64,000 nucleotides of DNA from Chryseosolibacter sp964551035 (GTDB lineage Bacteria > Bacteroidota > Bacteroidia > Cytophagales > Cyclobacteriaceae), in the NCBI GenBank assembly GCA_964551035.1, contig CAZKBK010000019.1:1-64000 (forward strand), written 5' to 3'. Shown piece by piece: positions 1-8,081 of this stretch (its first letter is position 1; each line of letters starts with the position of its first letter). Made by a program: the position numbers and the translations under genes. Below the pieces are notes generated by a model. It saw nothing but the letters and a program-made list of their open reading frames with translations. It was not told the DNA's origin and did no database searches.

Positions 1-313
1 AACGATGACAAATAAAGTTGACACGTCACGCGAGGACTTTCCCCGGACAGCAATGCTTTGAATTGAAAGGTATAGACTGGGACTCGGTCTACAGCGTGAA
101 CAGACCTTAAGGTGGTCAACGGAAACATTGACGATCCGAATGTTGCCTATGCGGGGGTGAAAAACCTGCGCAACAGCGGCGATTTTTCAACCACTGGAAT
201 CGCTTTTATCAAAACGCCATGCGTGTCAAGCGATTCGCGACCGCTGACCCTGGCGCAACATTGGTAGATCTTAAACCCTCCGCAATGCGCGGCTTCGATT
301 ATATTGTACACGC
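1..313. other. Left-edge non-coding stretch
   Basis: I see no convincing gene here. No frame stays open from the left edge into the window, and the only open frame of note (minus strand, about 147-332) has no recognisable features. The last 100 bases should hold the promoter of the regulator gene that starts at 314. Confidence 0.5.
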
Positions 314-1153
314 ATGAACCCCGGCAACCCATCGGCTCCCTTCTTCCGGCGCTACGGCGCCCCGGCCGATTTGCGCGATGTGGTCGAATGCTTCTGGATC
401 GTGGAAGATGCGAGGACTGAGCCGGAACGGAAGAAGATCATTCCTGACGGCTTTCCCGAACTCATCTTCCATTATGGGGACCCCTATCGGATCGATATCG
501 ACGGTGAATGGAAATTACAATCCGACAACCTCCTCGCCGGTCAGATCACGCGCCATTTCTTCCTGGAAAATACGGGGGCGTCCGCGATGGTGGGCATCAA
601 ACTCCATCCCACCGCCGTGACCCGGCTCTTCGATGTCGACATGTCGGCCATCACAGACAAGGTGGTCGAAGCGCGCGATGCAGTGCCGACGATAGAAACG
701 CAGTTGCGCGAGGTCGTCCGTCACAGTTCAACGCACGACGCGTTGGTGAAGAACCTCACCGATCAACTGCTTGCCATGAAGGCGGCGTGCAGGTCGGCCG
801 CTCCCCCGACCGGCAACGGCGTGGCGCTTATTTTTCGCCACCGGGGAATGGTTTCCATTGCTCAAGTGGCGGAGGCAATCGGCGTGACGGAACGACAGGC
901 AGAGCGGTTGTTCAAAACGTGGATTGGCGTGAGTCCGAAGGCGTACGCGCGCATTATCCGTTTCAACCATATCTTTGAACTCGTCAGCGCGAACAAGATC
1001 TCGTGGGCGGAATTGGCCTACCTTACCGGCTACTACGATCAGTCGCACTTCATCCGGAACTTTCGCGCCTTTACCGGCGAAGATCCGTCGCAATATTATT
1101 TCGGCGAGGAGAATATGGCGAACTTTTTCCTGCGCAAAGGAACCGGGTTCTGA
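314..1153 (+). CDS. AraC-family transcriptional regulator (DUF6597-like sensor domain)
   Basis: This 279-residue protein ends in a two-helix-turn-helix AraC DNA-binding domain (about residues 170-265). The typical second-HTH signature is visible: WAELAYLTGYYDQSHFIRNF, followed by FTGEDPSQY. Residues 1-150 match the pattern of the DUF6597 sensor region that precedes AraC domains in many soil bacteria (FRRYGAPADLRDVVECFWIVE, then IPDGFPELIFHYGDPY). The ATG at 314 gives a full-length N-terminus. A small secreted DUF6265-like protein follows on the same strand 66 bases later and could be a target, but nothing proves it. Ligand and regulon are unknown. Domain assignment is secure; function beyond DNA binding is inference. 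Confidence 0.88.
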   Translation: MNPGNPSAPFFRRYGAPADLRDVVECFWIVEDARTEPERKKIIPDGFPELIFHYGDPYRIDIDGEWKLQSDNLLAGQITRHFFLENTGASAMVGIKLHPTAVTRLFDVDMSAITDKVVEARDAVPTIETQLREVVRHSSTHDALVKNLTDQLLAMKAACRSAAPPTGNGVALIFRHRGMVSIAQVAEAIGVTERQAERLFKTWIGVSPKAYARIIRFNHIFELVSANKISWAELAYLTGYYDQSHFIRNFRAFTGEDPSQYYFGEENMANFFLRKGTGF

Positions 1154-1219
1154 CGAATGTCGGGTTTGTACAATACAACGCCCATCCTCCGGCATATTTT
1201 TGCTCCATAACCTTAAGCC

Positions 1220-1687
1220 ATGAAACTAATCCCCGCATTATTGTTGGCAGTGGTATGCTGCTGTCAAAGCCCCGCACAGGTCCGCCTTACCGGAAAACTC
1301 GAAACGCTCTCCTGGATGGAGGGTCGTTGGAACCGTACAAATGTAAAGGAGGGAGAGACTGCCTTCGAACAATGGGTCGTTGTTTCACCCCATGAGCTGA
1401 AAGGTGTCGGTGTCACCTTACGTGGCACGGATACCGTGTTCGTCGAAAGCCTTCGCATCGTCCCGGAAGGAGATGACATCACCTATATCGCCGAGGTTCC
1501 CCATAACGACCGTCCCGTGAAATTCAGGCTTACCACACTTTCGGATCGCGCGTTTGTTTGCGAGAATCCGGATCACGATTTCCCAAAGAAGATCGCCTAC
1601 ACGTTGGAAGGCGAAAAGCTGAAGGCGAAGATCTCGGGTAACGGCAGGGAGATGGAGTTTGAATTTGTGCGGAAGGGAATGAAATGA
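1220..1687 (+). CDS. Secreted DUF6265-like protein
   Basis: 155 residues with an N-terminal hydrophobic signal (MKLIPALLLAVVCCCQSPAQ) that points to export; the cysteines near its end make a lipoprotein possible but no clean lipobox is seen. The mature part has the pattern of DUF6265 proteins: LSWMEGRWNR near the start, a central FEQWVV, and FVCENPDHDFPKKIAY near the C-terminus. These small beta-rich proteins are common in Bacteroidota and have no assigned activity. It lies directly downstream of the AraC-type gene on the same strand. The family call is by remembered pattern; function is unknown. Confidence 0.72.
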   Translation: MKLIPALLLAVVCCCQSPAQVRLTGKLETLSWMEGRWNRTNVKEGETAFEQWVVVSPHELKGVGVTLRGTDTVFVESLRIVPEGDDITYIAEVPHNDRPVKFRLTTLSDRAFVCENPDHDFPKKIAYTLEGEKLKAKISGNGREMEFEFVRKGMK

Positions 1688-1964
1688 CGAGCGGCAAATC
1701 ATTGTCGTTGAGTTTAGAAACAATGTACTTCAAGTTAGATGTTGTGGGGTGGTGGGATTCGTCACCGAGGCGCGGGGGATGAAGTATAGCTCATCATTCA
1801 ACGACATTGAGTTGTGAAATGGAAGATTTGGATGGGAACCACATGGCGAAGGCGGGCATCGCAAACCCTCCCGCGGTCCCTGCGGCCTCTGCGCGAAACC
1901 TTTCCCGAGCGTCAGCGAGGGAACAGCGGACCCTGCATCGCGAACATGACGGGCTGGTTCCTGA

Positions 1965-3005
1965 TTACTGACGAGTTACGGTCCGAAAACCGATGTTCGA
2001 ACTTCCCGAGTCCACCGACGTGCCCTGCCGCGCGCTGGGACGGTAGTTGACGCAGTAGTTATCCGCGCAAAGGAACGACCCCCCGCGTGTGACCTTCTTC
2101 ACCGCGTAGGGCTCATTCGGATCGAACGAGCGGTCCGGCCCACCCGGATCAACGACCAGTCCGCGCTTTGCCAGCACCTTGTAATAGCCGGCATCGTAGT
2201 TGTCACTGGTCCATTCCCACACGTTGCCAATCATGTCGTAGAGCCCATAGCCATTGGGGGGAAAATTTTTCGCCGGCGAGGTGCCTGCGAACCCGTCTTC
2301 CGTGAGGTTGTTGACGGGAAAACTCCCCTGAAACGTATTGGCCATCGGTTTGCCCTCAGGTTTGTATTCGCCGCCCCATGCAAACCGTTCACCATCGATG
2401 CCTCCGCGGGAAGCAAATTCCCACTCCGCCTCCGTGGGAAGCCTTCGTCCCGCCCATTTGCAATAGGCGACCGCATCCTCAAAGGCAACATGAACGACCG
2501 GATGATTCCACTTTCCCTCAAGATCGCTTCCGGGCCCTTCCGGGTGCCGCCAGCTCGCGCCCGGCGTCCATACCCACCATTGGGATATATCATTCAAAAG
2601 CACGGGGTGATCGGGCTTGTGGTACACGAGGGAACCCGCAACCAGGAGGCTATCCGGCGGGGCGGGCGTGCCGGGAGGCAACGACTTCTTTATCTCCTCC
2701 CATTCCGGCTTGCGTTCCGCCACCGTCGTGTAACCGGTTACGTCGACGAATACTTTGTATTGCGCGTTCGTCACCTCCGTGGCATCCATCCAAAACCCGG
2801 ATACCCGCACGCGGTGTGCGGGACGCTCATCTTCATAGGCGTCGGCTTCGTCCGTGCCCATTACGAATTCGCCGCCGGCGATCCAGACCATGCCCTCGGG
2901 AACATCCGAAGTCCGGGGCGTGACGCCGGATTGCTTTTCCTTCCCCGAGCACCCGATCATCAGGGCGAGAAAAAAGAGATTATAGGATATGACGCTGCGC
3001 TTCAT
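1965..3005 (-). CDS. Formylglycine-generating-enzyme-like (SUMF1) lipoprotein
   Basis: 346 residues. The N-terminus is a lipoprotein signal with lipobox LMIGCS (Cys19), so it is probably anchored in the envelope. The rest is a full FGE-sulfatase domain: MVWIAGGEFVMG at about 40, WMDATEVTNAQY, GRRLPTEAEWEFASRG, YDMIGNVWEWTSD, and the closing RGGSFLCADNYC with RPSAR and SNIGFRTV. Both cysteines that form the catalytic pair in true formylglycine-generating enzymes are present (C..x4..C in FLCADNYC), whereas many SUMF1-like lipoproteins, such as those of the GldJ/GldK type, lack them. This suggests it could oxidise a sulfatase cysteine, but no sulfatase is in the window, so the partner is unknown. 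It is convergent with the upstream DUF6265-like gene. Confidence 0.85.
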   Translation of the reverse strand: MKRSVISYNLFFLALMIGCSGKEKQSGVTPRTSDVPEGMVWIAGGEFVMGTDEADAYEDERPAHRVRVSGFWMDATEVTNAQYKVFVDVTGYTTVAERKPEWEEIKKSLPPGTPAPPDSLLVAGSLVYHKPDHPVLLNDISQWWVWTPGASWRHPEGPGSDLEGKWNHPVVHVAFEDAVAYCKWAGRRLPTEAEWEFASRGGIDGERFAWGGEYKPEGKPMANTFQGSFPVNNLTEDGFAGTSPAKNFPPNGYGLYDMIGNVWEWTSDNYDAGYYKVLAKRGLVVDPGGPDRSFDPNEPYAVKKVTRGGSFLCADNYCVNYRPSARQGTSVDSGSSNIGFRTVTRQ

Positions 3006-3353
3006 CGCCTGTCAGGAACATTCATACCAATTCATTCAGTTAGGAGCCTTAAGCGCGTGGCGGGAGTTGAAACCAAAGAATGTCCCTAACCAAACGCATT
3101 GAGCAAATATCATCATCGGATGGGTTAAAAGATACCTGTCTGGCGATCAGCGTTCAAATCCACACGAAAATAATCCGGCAGGCGGAACCTCCGGTCAGAC
3201 GGGCATCCGGCAGATCCTTTAATTTCATATTAAGAAACAAGGCACCGATACCGCATTTTCCCACTAATTGCCGACAATGGTACCGATTTTGCTTTGTCCT
3301 GGTCAACTTTTTAATGATTTTGACCATCATAAGACAAACCTGAAGCTGTTATC
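3006..3353. other. Divergent intergenic region before the OmpH-like gene
   Basis: 348 bases between two divergent genes, with no supported ORF. It must hold both promoters. A possible Bacteroidota-type promoter for the rightward gene is TTTG at 3293-3296 and TGATTTTG at 3315-3322 (one mismatch to TAnnTTTG, spacer 18), about 30 bases ahead of the ATG at 3354. This is a weak consensus match, not a demonstrated promoter. Confidence 0.35.
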
Positions 3354-3899
3354 ATGAACACATCCCGCACCCTCTTCCTTCTCTTTTTTCTGGTCACCTC
3401 AACGGCCTTCGCCCAGACCGATGTGCGCGTTGGCTATGCCGACGTTGACTACATCCTGAGCCGCATGCCGGAAATTCGGGCTGTAGAGTCGGAACTCAAA
3501 GTCACGGAAGACCAACTGGCCAAGCAGATCGCTGAGAAAACGCAGGAGATTCAGAATAAATATTCCGACTATATCGCCAAGGAACAGGAGATGCTTCCGG
3601 CCATCAAAGCCAGCGCACAGCGGGAATTGCAGATCCTCCAACAGAGCCTGGAGCAGTTTAAACTTGACGCACAGACGGCGTATGAAAAGAAACACCTGGA
3701 ACTGATGGAGCCGGTGTACCAAAAGGTGGGCGACGCGATCAGCGCCGTGGCGAAAGAAAATAACTACGCTTTCATTCTGAACGCGATGGTCGCCGGCCAG
3801 GACATTGTGCTTTATGGTCAAAAGAACAATGACGTTTCGGACCTCGTGCTCCAGAAACTGGGCGTTGCCAGCACGGCTTCAAGCGAAAATCCCGAATAA
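3354..3899 (+). CDS. OmpH/Skp family periplasmic chaperone
   Basis: 181 residues with a clear signal peptide (about residues 1-21, ending TAFAQ). The mature protein starts with the family's VRVGYADVDYILSRMPE and continues as a long charged coiled coil (about residues 45-130) before a C-terminal beta segment with AKENNYAFILNA, the usual OmpH end. Skp/OmpH trimers bind unfolded outer-membrane proteins in the periplasm and carry them to the BAM machinery. In Bacteroidota these genes often sit next to bamA, but here no bamA is visible; the gene stands alone and is convergent, with one base between stops, with a PAS protein gene. Family call is strong. Confidence 0.9.
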   Translation: MNTSRTLFLLFFLVTSTAFAQTDVRVGYADVDYILSRMPEIRAVESELKVTEDQLAKQIAEKTQEIQNKYSDYIAKEQEMLPAIKASAQRELQILQQSLEQFKLDAQTAYEKKHLELMEPVYQKVGDAISAVAKENNYAFILNAMVAGQDIVLYGQKNNDVSDLVLQKLGVASTASSENPE

Positions 3900-3900
3900 G

Positions 3901-4320
3901 CTATTTCTGCGCTGATAGGTTCCTCCTGGTGAGTTCATCGCGGAGTTCATCGAGCAATTGCGCCTTGTCGGGCAGGATCGAAGCAGCCAAATAATAGCAA
4001 TCGTCCAGTTTGTAGTTGGTGAGGCTGAGCCTTTTCGAAGTAAGCGGCGACAAGGTCTGAACGCGGATCACCGCACCGTTTTCGGCGCTCTTTTTCAATT
4101 GCCTGAATGCGGGAAGGTTCAGCAGCGTTGGATACGCGTCCCAGATCACCTCGCCGACCAGATCCTTTTTATCCTTGTTGAGATACGTCCGTGCAAAGTC
4201 GTTCAGGAAAAGAAATTTCCACTCAAAATCCAGTATATACACGGAAAACCGGAGCCTGTCGAGCGTGTCCAGCGGCAGGTCCGAAAATTCGCGATAATTG
4301 GTGATGGGGAATTTGTACAT
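3901..4320 (-). CDS. Small single-domain PAS protein
   Basis: 139 residues with no signal peptide or membrane segment. Residues 20-110 read as one PAS fold: the N-terminal LRFSVYILDFEWKFLFLNDFARTYL corresponds to the first strands and helices (a run similar to 'yvND a' in PAS domains), then LVGEVIWDAYP, a typical PAS helix phrase, and a C-terminal beta region. No output domain is attached, so it may act as a free sensor or as a partner of a separate kinase. It is convergent with the OmpH-like gene. Ligand unknown. The PAS call rests on motif pattern only. Confidence 0.7.
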   Translation of the reverse strand: MYKFPITNYREFSDLPLDTLDRLRFSVYILDFEWKFLFLNDFARTYLNKDKKDLVGEVIWDAYPTLLNLPAFRQLKKSAENGAVIRVQTLSPLTSKRLSLTNYKLDDCYYLAASILPDKAQLLDELRDELTRRNLSAQK

Positions 4321-4489
4321 ATATTGTAATTACGACCATTTTTCTCATGAATGAAAGGGCGTTGTTGCACATGGTGGTAAAAGTTTTCGCGCGGGACCGT
4401 GTTTCCTTGAGCCGGTTTTGCATGGAGGGTGTTTGCATGGCGGCCCTGAAATGCTATTTTGGAGGATTCAATATCATACGAATCATTCC

Positions 4490-4921
4490 ATGAAGCTATT
4501 ATGTGTACTTATCCTTCTTGTGTCGACGCTGACCGCCAGCGACGCACAAGGGCAGTCGTTCCGTGACAAGGCTGAAATGTACCGCCTTTCGGAACGGGTA
4601 GCGGACCTTTTCCGTCAAAACAAAGTCGACGAGGCCTTTGCCGCCATCGAACCATATTGGCCGATTTCGGAGGCGGAATTCGGCAGCGTCAAAGAAAAAA
4701 CGCACGAATACATGGATATCTACCACGAGCGGTTTGCCCCGGCCTCGGCGATCACCAGGGTGAGGGAGCAGACGATCGGCGATTTTGCCATCCGCGAGAC
4801 GTGGTGCGTGCTGTTTCGCAATACAGCGATACGCCTCATCTTCACCTGGTACAAGAACCCCGACGGATGGGTGCTCAACGGATTCAACTGGAACGACTCG
4901 TTCGAAGAGGAATTCAAATAA
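4490..4921 (+). CDS. Small secreted protein of unknown function
   Basis: The ATG at 4490 is preferred over the in-frame start at 4418 because it places a clean signal peptide (MKLLCVLILLVSTLTASDAQ) at the N-terminus and has GGAGG about 25 bases ahead. The 143-residue product has no family I can name: a helical stretch (about 25-65) with a repeated acidic/aromatic pattern, then a beta-rich half ending FTWYKNPDGWVLNGFNWND, which resembles the DUF3887-like/SnoaL-like ends of small periplasmic proteins. Probably periplasmic. Convergent with a membrane-protein gene across a strong hairpin. Confidence 0.62.
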   Translation: MKLLCVLILLVSTLTASDAQGQSFRDKAEMYRLSERVADLFRQNKVDEAFAAIEPYWPISEAEFGSVKEKTHEYMDIYHERFAPASAITRVREQTIGDFAIRETWCVLFRNTAIRLIFTWYKNPDGWVLNGFNWNDSFEEEFK

Positions 4922-4939
4922 CGCTTTGATAAAAGGAAA

Positions 4940-4969
4940 GCTTCCGGAAAGCGCACGCCTTCCGGAAGC
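4940..4969. terminator. Bidirectional terminator hairpin
   Basis: Perfect 10-bp inverted repeat GCTTCCGGAA (4940-4949) / TTCCGGAAGC (4960-4969) with a 10-base loop, lying exactly between two convergent genes (stops at 4921 and 4972). An A-rich stretch at 4931-4939 would give a U-rich tail for the leftward transcript. Confidence 0.75.
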
Positions 4970-4971
4970 GG

Positions 4972-5637
4972 TTAGAATTCAGCAATCTTACGTTTATACA
5001 GGTAGATACCTATCGCAAAGAGGACATTCTTAAGGATGTTGCTGACGTTATGGAAACTCCACACCACGGCACTCATTTCGGTGTCCAGGCGTGTAAGGGC
5101 GTAGTTGCCCACGGTAAAGAGGAAGAGGCTCAGGCAGAAGTATATCAGCACACCACTGTTGATCCAGATAAAACTATAGCCAAACACGTTGGCCATGGGT
5201 ATGGTCGAGAAAGAGTAAAAGAAGTAGGCGATGCCATAGATGATCATGATGATGGCTGTAATCACCCACATCAGCGTCTGGTATTCGAAAAAGCTTTGCA
5301 CAAACAGCGTGGTAAGAATGAACGACTGCAAGTAAATGGCCAGCCCTATCCATACCATGATACGCCGGTTGTTGAGGAAAAGGATCTCGTAGTAGAACCA
5401 GGTAAGCAGGAAGAACAACACGGCATAGTACGTGTTGAACAGCACCACCGTAGACTCCTGATCCTTGGACAAGATAAAGCCCACGAGATCGCTTATCCCC
5501 GAGATGATTACCAACGCGCCGATGATGTGCACCCGGCGCGTCGCGTGCTTGAACCGCATGAGATACATCACAAGCGGAAACGCCAGGGAAACGTTCGAAG
5601 CGATCCTGATTATGTCGGAAAGAAGATCCGATCTCAT
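4972..5637 (-). CDS. Seven-helix integral membrane protein, unknown function
   Basis: 221 residues, almost entirely hydrophobic, with about seven predicted transmembrane helices separated by short loops (for example VLFNTYYAVLFFLLTWFYY and VITAIIMIIYGIAYFFY). No signal peptide beyond the first helix, no catalytic motif recognised. Proteins of this size and pattern are common and unassigned in Cytophagales; some sit beside sensor kinases. It ends 2 bases after the shared hairpin and a lipoprotein gene lies immediately upstream (24 bases), so the two may be one operon. Confidence 0.65.
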   Translation of the reverse strand: MRSDLLSDIIRIASNVSLAFPLVMYLMRFKHATRRVHIIGALVIISGISDLVGFILSKDQESTVVLFNTYYAVLFFLLTWFYYEILFLNNRRIMVWIGLAIYLQSFILTTLFVQSFFEYQTLMWVITAIIMIIYGIAYFFYSFSTIPMANVFGYSFIWINSGVLIYFCLSLFLFTVGNYALTRLDTEMSAVVWSFHNVSNILKNVLFAIGIYLYKRKIAEF

Positions 5638-5661
5638 ATTTGCTAAAGCGAAACTAACAAT

Positions 5662-6339
5662 TTAATCGTGTACTCCGCAGGGAGGACAGGGATTTGATGC
5701 GTCGTAAACGGTGCCCGGCTCGTCCTTCATTCTTCCGAGGAGATTCAGGTCATCGTTCCAAACGATCAGCAACAACTGGGGAGTAAAGTCGAGGATGTTG
5801 ACCGCCTGCTCTATATCGATGGCGTCGAAGTAAGGCAAAGTGGCCATCTCGTCAAAAACGTCGCCGCCAAAGAAATGAAACCAAACCTTGCCCGGATGGG
5901 CGTCCCGGTAATTTTGCGACCATGCCTGGGCCTGAACGCGGCTTAGTTCATCACCGGTATTGGTGTCGATATAGATCCGGCCCGGAATGTCAGCCCAAAG
6001 GCTCAGTGATTCATCGATGGGGATTGCAATAATGTGGTGATGTCCGCTGGCATCGTATGCGTGGTGAAACGCCACACCGGCGAGTGTGCTCACGGAGCCT
6101 ATGAGCGCCGCGGCTTGCGCCGATGAGATGGTATACTCACCCAGAAACTCGGTCCTTGCATGATTCTTCTGCCGGAAATAGTCCCTCCACTCCATGCCGG
6201 TCTCAAAGGGAATAACCTCGCCTACGTTTCTGAAGTAGGTCAGGTCTTTTTCTATGTCCTGAACATTGACTTTGGCGTCCTGGCAGGCCATGAGCGAAAA
6301 GGCGATCAGGATGGCGATAAACGAAAGGTGCTTTTTCAT
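5662..6339 (-). CDS. Lipoprotein of unknown function
   Basis: 225 residues with a lipoprotein signal (lipobox SLMACQ, Cys19). The mature part contains no family I recognise. It includes a patch rich in His (FHHAYDASGHHHIIAIP, about residues 92-108), a WFHFFGGDVFDEM stretch, and a C-terminal CPPCGVHD, where CxxC plus His could bind metal or carry a redox function. The His/Cys features are seen; metal binding is inference. Likely co-transcribed with the downstream membrane-protein gene. Confidence 0.6.
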   Translation of the reverse strand: MKKHLSFIAILIAFSLMACQDAKVNVQDIEKDLTYFRNVGEVIPFETGMEWRDYFRQKNHARTEFLGEYTISSAQAAALIGSVSTLAGVAFHHAYDASGHHHIIAIPIDESLSLWADIPGRIYIDTNTGDELSRVQAQAWSQNYRDAHPGKVWFHFFGGDVFDEMATLPYFDAIDIEQAVNILDFTPQLLLIVWNDDLNLLGRMKDEPGTVYDASNPCPPCGVHD

Positions 6340-6876
6340 AGTAGTGTATTGGTTAAGATTTCTGAATACGATACGTCGTTGAAAGAATTCGTTGATCCCG
6401 CGGACCTTCGAGGGGCAGGCATGTCTGGGATCTTAGCCGCCTCCGACTCCCGTCCGAACGCCGCATGGCGGACCCTTGAATACATGCACACGATCTTCAA
6501 ATCAACAATGGGAAGTTCTATACTTATTTATCGGTGTCGGCGCATTTCCTGATATCTCGATAAACCCCTTTCCGCTTCGACCTCCTGATAAAGGGTCAAA
6601 TGCGCCGGAAAAATCATGGAATAATATCTACACAAGAAAAAAACCGTGCCACCCACGTGTGTCCGGGACCTGTGCGCGTGTGCAGAAAGTACGGAATGCA
6701 GGATGGACGCACGAGACGGCGGCGGGGGCCAGGTTGGCATCCCGGGGAAGGTAAGGAAAACCGCGTCTTTCACCAGACACGGTTTCGGGCCGGGTCACAC
6801 CCCTTCCGGGGTGCGACGTGCCTAAATGTGGGGACATTTGCCCACACCAGCTCAGCCTCTCCTTTATTTTGCCGCG
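6340..6876. other. 537-base intergenic region with three hairpins
   Basis: No ORF here looks real. The part nearest the downstream end of the DUF4114 gene contains three successive inverted repeats: 6759-6784 (10-bp stem with one G-T pair), 6798-6813 (CACCCC/GGGGTG, 4-base loop) and 6824-6839 (AAATGT/ACATTT, GGGG loop). The last can also re-pair as GTGGG/CCCAC (6828-6845). They may form the terminator of the leftward gene, though none has a U-tract. The remaining 400 bases show nothing I can name and include the promoter of the lipoprotein gene at 6339. Confidence 0.4.
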
Positions 6877-7578
6877 CTAAAGGTGCGCCACCCCACTGAG
6901 TTCGAAGCTGGAGACCTGGGTGTCATCAGCGTTGTCAGTAACCGTAAAAATAATGTCGTTGAAATCCTGGTCACTCGTTGTGGTGGTAAGCACGTCTTCG
7001 AACGCAAGGATAATGTCGCCCAACTCTCCCTGCTGGAACAACACATGCTGCTGCACCGTATTTGGATTGAAGCCAAGGTCGGTGTAAAACGTTTCCCGAT
7101 CGTAGTTGATCTCGGCGTTTTGCCATCCGTGGATGATGAGAAAAAATCCGATCACGGTCCCCTCCGGAAACGTGCCCTCACCCAACCTCAGGCGATCACC
7201 CTGATTGAGCACGCGATCCGACACATGCGGAAAAAGAATGTGCAGGTCCAGCTCCGATGCCGACGAGGGCGTGCTGTCCTTCGGATAACTGTACCACCCA
7301 AACGAGTTGGGCAGGCTTGCACCCTCCGCGATGAACGTCACATACACCGGTGATTCCTTCGTGACAACAACTTCCTTTCGGGCGGAAGCTTCAAAAAGAG
7401 TCGGCAAGGTCTCCTTTACATTCTGATGCTCCGGAAAGTTCTCAACAATCTTTTGATAGATCTCGGTCTTTGGACCAGTGGGCTCGATGTCTTTTGGCCT
7501 TTCCCGGATTCTTCCGTCATTAGAACAACCCACGGCGAAAAATCCAACAGCTACGATAACGGAAATTTTTGTTTTCAT
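6877..7578 (-). CDS. DUF4114-domain lipoprotein
   Basis: 233 residues beginning with a signal and lipobox (AVGCSN, Cys18). The C-terminal half carries the DUF4114 pattern: GTVIGFFLIIHGW, then a helix/strand region, and the diagnostic DQDFNDIIFTVTDNAD close to the end, an acidic DxDFND motif that may bind calcium. DUF4114 is usually found in secreted or surface proteins of cyanobacteria and Bacteroidota that contain adhesion-like domains; here it is the only domain besides a short linker. A surface or periplasmic binding role is likely, ligand unknown. Confidence 0.75.
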   Translation of the reverse strand: MKTKISVIVAVGFFAVGCSNDGRIRERPKDIEPTGPKTEIYQKIVENFPEHQNVKETLPTLFEASARKEVVVTKESPVYVTFIAEGASLPNSFGWYSYPKDSTPSSASELDLHILFPHVSDRVLNQGDRLRLGEGTFPEGTVIGFFLIIHGWQNAEINYDRETFYTDLGFNPNTVQQHVLFQQGELGDIILAFEDVLTTTTSDQDFNDIIFTVTDNADDTQVSSFELSGVAHL

Positions 7579-7803
7579 GGTGAATGGTATTGATAAAGTT
7601 TAACAATATCATTCACCATAAATGCAGTGCCATGCCCGCCGGACCGTGCCCATGCGTCAGATACGGCCGTTGTAAAGTTTTATCCGACGCTTTTCTGTTG
7701 TCGCTTCATTTTGATTGTAGCGAAATATTCAGGGGGACATAGCCATCAAAAAATCAGGTGTGTAAAAGTTCACCCTTGAACCGCCTCCGTGGCGCGGTCT
7801 CCA

Positions 7804-8061
7804 TCACCTGCGCTTCCACTTGTCGGACCACCTGTGCGCTTCGCGTTGCAAATTCAGCTTCCCATCCGCAATGGCCTGGGCAAGTCTTTCGTTCATGGGC
7901 TCGCGGGAGGTGAGGTGAAAATTTCCGCAGTCGTCACACTGGTAAACGGCAATCGGGGCCTCGCCGGGGCGATAGTCGTTTTTTCCCCACAACTCGAGCA
8001 GCACATCTTCGGCCACCTCCTTCGTAGGAAAACATCTTTTGCCCGACACACAGTGGTCCAT
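7804..8061 (-). CDS. Small CxxC zinc-ribbon-like protein
   Basis: 85 residues, cytoplasmic, starting MDHCVSGKRCFPTKEVAEDVLLELW. Four cysteines form a likely zinc knuckle: C4 and C10 early, then YQCDDCGNFHLTSR (CxxCxxxH) in the middle, the pattern seen in small proteins written YxCxxCgxWHLts. The C-terminus is strongly basic (KLNLQREAHRWSDKWKRR). Such proteins are widespread in Bacteroidota and may bind nucleic acid, but no function is established. It lies 20 bases downstream of the lactonase-like gene on the same strand and may be co-transcribed. Confidence 0.72.
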   Translation of the reverse strand: MDHCVSGKRCFPTKEVAEDVLLELWGKNDYRPGEAPIAVYQCDDCGNFHLTSREPMNERLAQAIADGKLNLQREAHRWSDKWKRR

Positions 8062-8081
8062 ACGTCAATCGTTACGCATAT

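Noticed and set aside
1965..3005. Sulfatase partner for the FGE-like protein within the window
   Set aside because: No CxPxR sulfatase motif was found in any annotated gene here.
6759..6845. Riboswitch
   Set aside because: The hairpins lie downstream of a stop codon and far from the next start; no aptamer consensus was recognised.
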